From NCBI GenBank assembly GCA_936928855.1, contig CAKZHZ010000070.1, positions 1-64,000 on the forward strand: a stretch of 64,000 nt of DNA, read 5' to 3'. Source of the DNA: an uncultured Polycyclovorans sp. (GTDB taxonomy: Bacteria; Pseudomonadota; Gammaproteobacteria; Nevskiales; Nevskiaceae). A program made the translations under genes and the position numbers. Below, piece after piece: positions 62,661 through 64,000 of the stretch (position 1 is the stretch's first letter; the number at the start of each line of letters is the position of its first letter). A model generated the notes under the pieces. That model ran no database searches, had not been told where the DNA came from, and worked only from the letters and a program-made list of their open reading frames with translations.

Positions 62661-63658
62661 TGTCGGCGCCGGACCTGAACGATCTTGTCGCCGCCTTGCG
62701 TGAGGGCAACGGCGTGGCGCACAAGCGCGACATCGCGGCGGTGGTCGGCGCGCTGGGCATCGGCGGCGACAGCGCGATAGCCGTCGGCGATGATTGCGCC
62801 GCCATCGCGCAACCAGGCGCGGCCGGCCATTTGCTGCTGGCCATCGAGGGTTTCATCCCCCACTTCGTCGAGGCTGACCCCTGGTTCGCCGGCTGGTGCG
62901 GCGTGATGGTCAATGTCTCAGATGTGTACGCCATGGGGGGGCGCCCTACCGCCATCGTCAATGCCCTGTGGGGCCGCGGCGACGACCGCACCGGTCGCCT
63001 GCTCGACGGTATGCGCGCGGCAGCACGCTGTTATCAGGTGCCGATGGTGGGCGGACACAGCAACCTGCGCTGCGAGGAGGATCAACTGGCCGTCGCCATC
63101 CTCGGGCATGCCACACGTTTGCTCACCAGTTTCGATGCCAGACCGGGCGATCGACTGCTGGTTGCGCTCGACCTTCGGGGCGCCTACCGCCCACCTTTCG
63201 CGCACTGGAACTGCACCACCGATGTCGACCCCGCCCGGCTGCGTGCCGACCTCGACCTGCTGCCGATGCTGGCAGAGGCCGGGCTGTGCCGCAGCGCCAA
63301 GGACATCTCCCAGGCTGGCGTGCTGGGCACCCTGATGATGCTGATGGAATGCTCCGGCGTCGGCGCACGGATCGCGGTGGACAACGTGCCGCGGCCGCCA
63401 GGCGTCGATCCGCTTCGCTGGCTGACGACGACCTTCCCCAGCTACGGCTTCGTGATGGCGGTGAACGCACGCCATTGCGATGCGGTGATCCGATGCTTTG
63501 CCGACCGCGGCCTGGTCTGTGCCGACGTGGGTTGCTGTGACGACTCGGCGCAACTGCATGTGGAGCGCGCCGGCGCATCACGGCTCGCCTGGGACTTCAC
63601 TCTGGATGCGCTCACCGGCTGCGCCCCCAATGCACACAAGGAGGCTCTCGATGCCTGA
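62660..63658 (+). CDS. nitF: Sll0787-family AIR-synthase-related protein (NitF)
   Basis: A 332-residue member of the PurM/AIR-synthase fold, which uses ATP to activate an amide or carboxyl oxygen. Features are GDSAIAVGDDCAAIAQPGA, VNVSDVYAMGGRPTAIVNAL (the metal/ATP segment), VGGHSNLRCEEDQLAVAILG, and SAKDISQAGVLGTLMMLMEC. Within this cluster it may activate the product of the radical SAM or GNAT step. ATG 62660 overlaps the nitE stop by one base; GTG 62657 gives one more residue. Confidence 0.88.
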   Translation: MSAPDLNDLVAALREGNGVAHKRDIAAVVGALGIGGDSAIAVGDDCAAIAQPGAAGHLLLAIEGFIPHFVEADPWFAGWCGVMVNVSDVYAMGGRPTAIVNALWGRGDDRTGRLLDGMRAAARCYQVPMVGGHSNLRCEEDQLAVAILGHATRLLTSFDARPGDRLLVALDLRGAYRPPFAHWNCTTDVDPARLRADLDLLPMLAEAGLCRSAKDISQAGVLGTLMMLMECSGVGARIAVDNVPRPPGVDPLRWLTTTFPSYGFVMAVNARHCDAVIRCFADRGLVCADVGCCDDSAQLHVERAGASRLAWDFTLDALTGCAPNAHKEALDA

Positions 63659-63953
63659 AGTTCGATTTCGCGTGCGCTGGCCGGACCAGCGCGAAAGCCT
63701 GTGTTACTCCCCATCCAGCACGATCAAGGATGCCCTGAAGTTGCAGCACCCCTATCGCGTGGATGCCTTTGTCGAGTGCTGCACCGCAGCGCTGGAGCAT
63801 GCCAGCGAGCGGGTCGCTCGCAAGTACGGCATGGGCTGCGGCCAGGCGCTGGCCCAGATCGACCGCATTCGCCGTGAGGCGCAGCCCTTTGTGACCGATC
63901 CGCAGGCACGGATTGTCGTGGAAAGTTTTGAGGAGGACGCCCCCCATGTCTGA
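63651..63953 (+). CDS. nitG: MSMEG_0570-family nitrogen-starvation protein (NitG)
   Basis: A 100-residue protein starting MPEVRFRVRWPDQRESLCYS. The family pattern is seen in STIKDALKLQHPYRVDAFVE and the C-terminal ALAQIDRIRREAQPFV. It has four Cys (LCYS, ECCTAA, MGCGQA). No activity known. It begins eight bases before the nitF stop, with AAGGAGG seven bases upstream of the ATG. Confidence 0.85.
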   Translation: MPEVRFRVRWPDQRESLCYSPSSTIKDALKLQHPYRVDAFVECCTAALEHASERVARKYGMGCGQALAQIDRIRREAQPFVTDPQARIVVESFEEDAPHV

Positions 63954-64000
63954 GTCGTGGAATGAAGCTGCACTGGACCCCGCCGAAATGGGCTTCGTCG
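63946..64000 (+). CDS. Start of a further gene of the nit cluster, cut by the window end
   Basis: ATG at 63946 with AGGAGG ten bases upstream, overlapping nitG by eight bases. Only 18 residues are seen (MSESWNEAALDPAEMGFV). In many Nit1C clusters the next gene is a flavoprotein, but its dinucleotide-binding GxGxxG motif at the N-terminus is not seen here. Identity is open. Confidence 0.55.
   Translation, partial: MSESWNEAALDPAEMGFV

Overview
The window is about 64 kb of high-GC chromosome from a Gram-negative, most likely a gammaproteobacterium. Outer-membrane porins, a TonB-dependent receptor, an autotransporter, an RND efflux operon and lipoproteins show the Gram-negative envelope. The plsY-birA-coaX arrangement, a Uup-type ABC-F protein and a CysTWA sulfate importer fit a gammaproteobacterium. 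The genus cannot be named from the sequence alone. No phage, insertion sequence, CRISPR array or rRNA was found. One tRNA gene, tRNA-Thr(UGU), lies at about 21.9 kb.

From the left edge: the end of a PTS enzyme I gene (1-1365); a sulfur-supply block (1466-7769) with a DUF2292 mini-protein, an OprP-type porin, a sulfate-binding protein, CysT, CysW, CysA and a 1-Cys peroxiredoxin; a TetR-controlled RND efflux operon (7893-14076) with a palindromic operator; an SGNH esterase; and four or five small exported proteins, mostly lipoproteins without a known role (14936-18604). A Bcr/CflA-type exporter, uup and the tRNA gene follow.

The first large accessory block is 22054-39270. Its core is a minus-strand, largely overlapping operon whose order and subunit sizes match the five-subunit, ATP-dependent acetophenone carboxylase: HyuA-like 636 aa, zinc-ribbon-like 145 aa, HyuA-like 720 aa, HyuB-like 748 aa and a 282 aa fifth subunit. 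It is followed by an acetoacetyl-CoA-synthetase-type ligase and a CobW GTPase. Upstream on the same strand are a MalT-like LuxR regulator, a zinc-free MDR reductase and an SDR. A thiolase of the SCP-2 type is divergent. A reasonable model is secondary alcohol to ketone (SDR), carboxylation to a beta-keto acid (carboxylase), CoA activation (ligase) and thiolysis (thiolase). The substrate is not determined.

The middle (39533-48200) is mostly housekeeping: coaX, birA, plsY, an M61 peptidase, two alpha/beta hydrolases, two small envelope proteins and purD. It is peppered with palindromic intergenic repeats and carries one RelE toxin remnant. From 48442 to 57619 lies a surface block on the minus strand: a giant autotransporter, two paralogous secreted proteins with a duplicated ~95-bp leader, and a TonB-dependent receptor with an STN domain.

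The right end is a Nit1C-type gene cluster (59509 to beyond 64000): Sll0783-family protein, Nit6803-family nitrilase, radical SAM enzyme, GNAT, AIR-synthase-like protein and MSMEG_0570-family protein, followed by a cut-off gene. A divergent MocR-family regulator lies upstream. A sigma-54 promoter with exact -24/-12 spacing stands 69 bases before the first gene, which points to nitrogen control. The cluster is known as a family and has been linked to cyanide nitrogen assimilation, but the chemistry of most of its enzymes is still open. It is the most interesting system in the window, together with the carboxylase operon.
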